A stretch of DNA of 5,376 nt from Elusimicrobiales bacterium (GTDB lineage Bacteria > Elusimicrobiota > Elusimicrobia > Elusimicrobiales > Elusimicrobiaceae): positions 1 through 5,376 of the forward strand of contig JAUNWB010000116.1 in assembly GCA_030540535.1 (NCBI GenBank), given 5' to 3'. Positions within the stretch are counted from its first letter, which is position 1. Every line of letters begins with the position of its first letter. This document shows, one piece after another, positions 5,290 through 5,376 of the stretch. The notes below the pieces were generated by a model. The model was not told the origin of the DNA and ran no database searches. It worked only from the letters and a program-made list of their open reading frames with translations. The translations under genes and the position numbers were made by a program.

Positions 5290-5376
5290 ATGTTCAAAAC
5301 GCATACCTGTTTTCGGAATAGCTCGTGTGTTTAAAAACTCCGCCCAAACTCTTGCATATTTTATTCAAGACAACAC
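5290..5376. other. Intergenic tail, no feature recognised
   Basis: These last 87 bases after the terminator contain no ORF with a ribosome binding site and no RNA gene I can recognise. The stretch is AT-rich near the right edge. A lone TTGCAT near 5350 could be a -35 box of a gene outside the window, but no -10 box can be assigned. Confidence 0.4.

Noticed and set aside
1..5376. A new defence, mobile or secretion system
   Set aside because: All five genes are intact; four belong to familiar chromosomal families and the fifth is a generic secreted TPR protein. No transposase, integrase, toxin pair, direct repeat array or tRNA attachment site is visible.

Overview
The window holds five complete genes, three convincing rho-independent terminators and two divergent promoter regions. 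It reads as ordinary chromosomal sequence from a Gram-negative-type bacterium: there is a bS20 ribosomal protein gene, a YajQ homologue, a NupG-type permease and a secreted TPR protein of the kind found in periplasms. Base composition is moderate, with GC-rich intergenic spots. Lineage cannot be fixed from this window. A host- or gut-associated group such as Elusimicrobiota is a low-confidence guess from overall impression only. I see no mobile element, CRISPR array, tRNA or rRNA.

Layout. At the left, on the minus strand, is a compact UvrC-family nuclease (51-1421). It keeps the GIY-YIG catalytic residues, the Cys4 cluster, the UVR motif and the RNase H-like triad. It lacks the C-terminal helix-hairpin-helix domain and has a very short link between the UVR motif and the RNase H part. 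Diverging from it is rpsT (1541-1822, plus strand) with a good sigma70-type promoter. It ends in a strong terminator (1842-1870). Facing rpsT on the minus strand is a NupG-family nucleoside permease gene (1997-3316) with its own terminator (1947-1975). Diverging from that gene across 164 bp of inverted-repeat-rich DNA is a two-gene unit on the plus strand: yajQ (3481-3975) and a secreted TPR protein (3985-5244). Only 9 bases separate these two genes, and the second ribosome binding site overlaps the first stop codon. The unit ends at a terminator (5260-5289). The last 87 bases show no gene.

How the genes fit together. There is no obvious single pathway: DNA repair, ribosome assembly, nucleoside uptake, a nucleotide-binding regulator and an envelope protein sit side by side. 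The only real operon visible is yajQ plus the TPR gene. The rpsT and yajQ promoters share an 11-base sequence in the same register with the -10 box and lie almost the same distance from their start codons, which hints at shared expression behaviour. Both minus-strand genes lack a recognisable Shine-Dalgarno sequence, whereas all three plus-strand genes have one. I did not find a convincing new defence or mobile system. The most notable points are the reduced UvrC and the promoter architecture.
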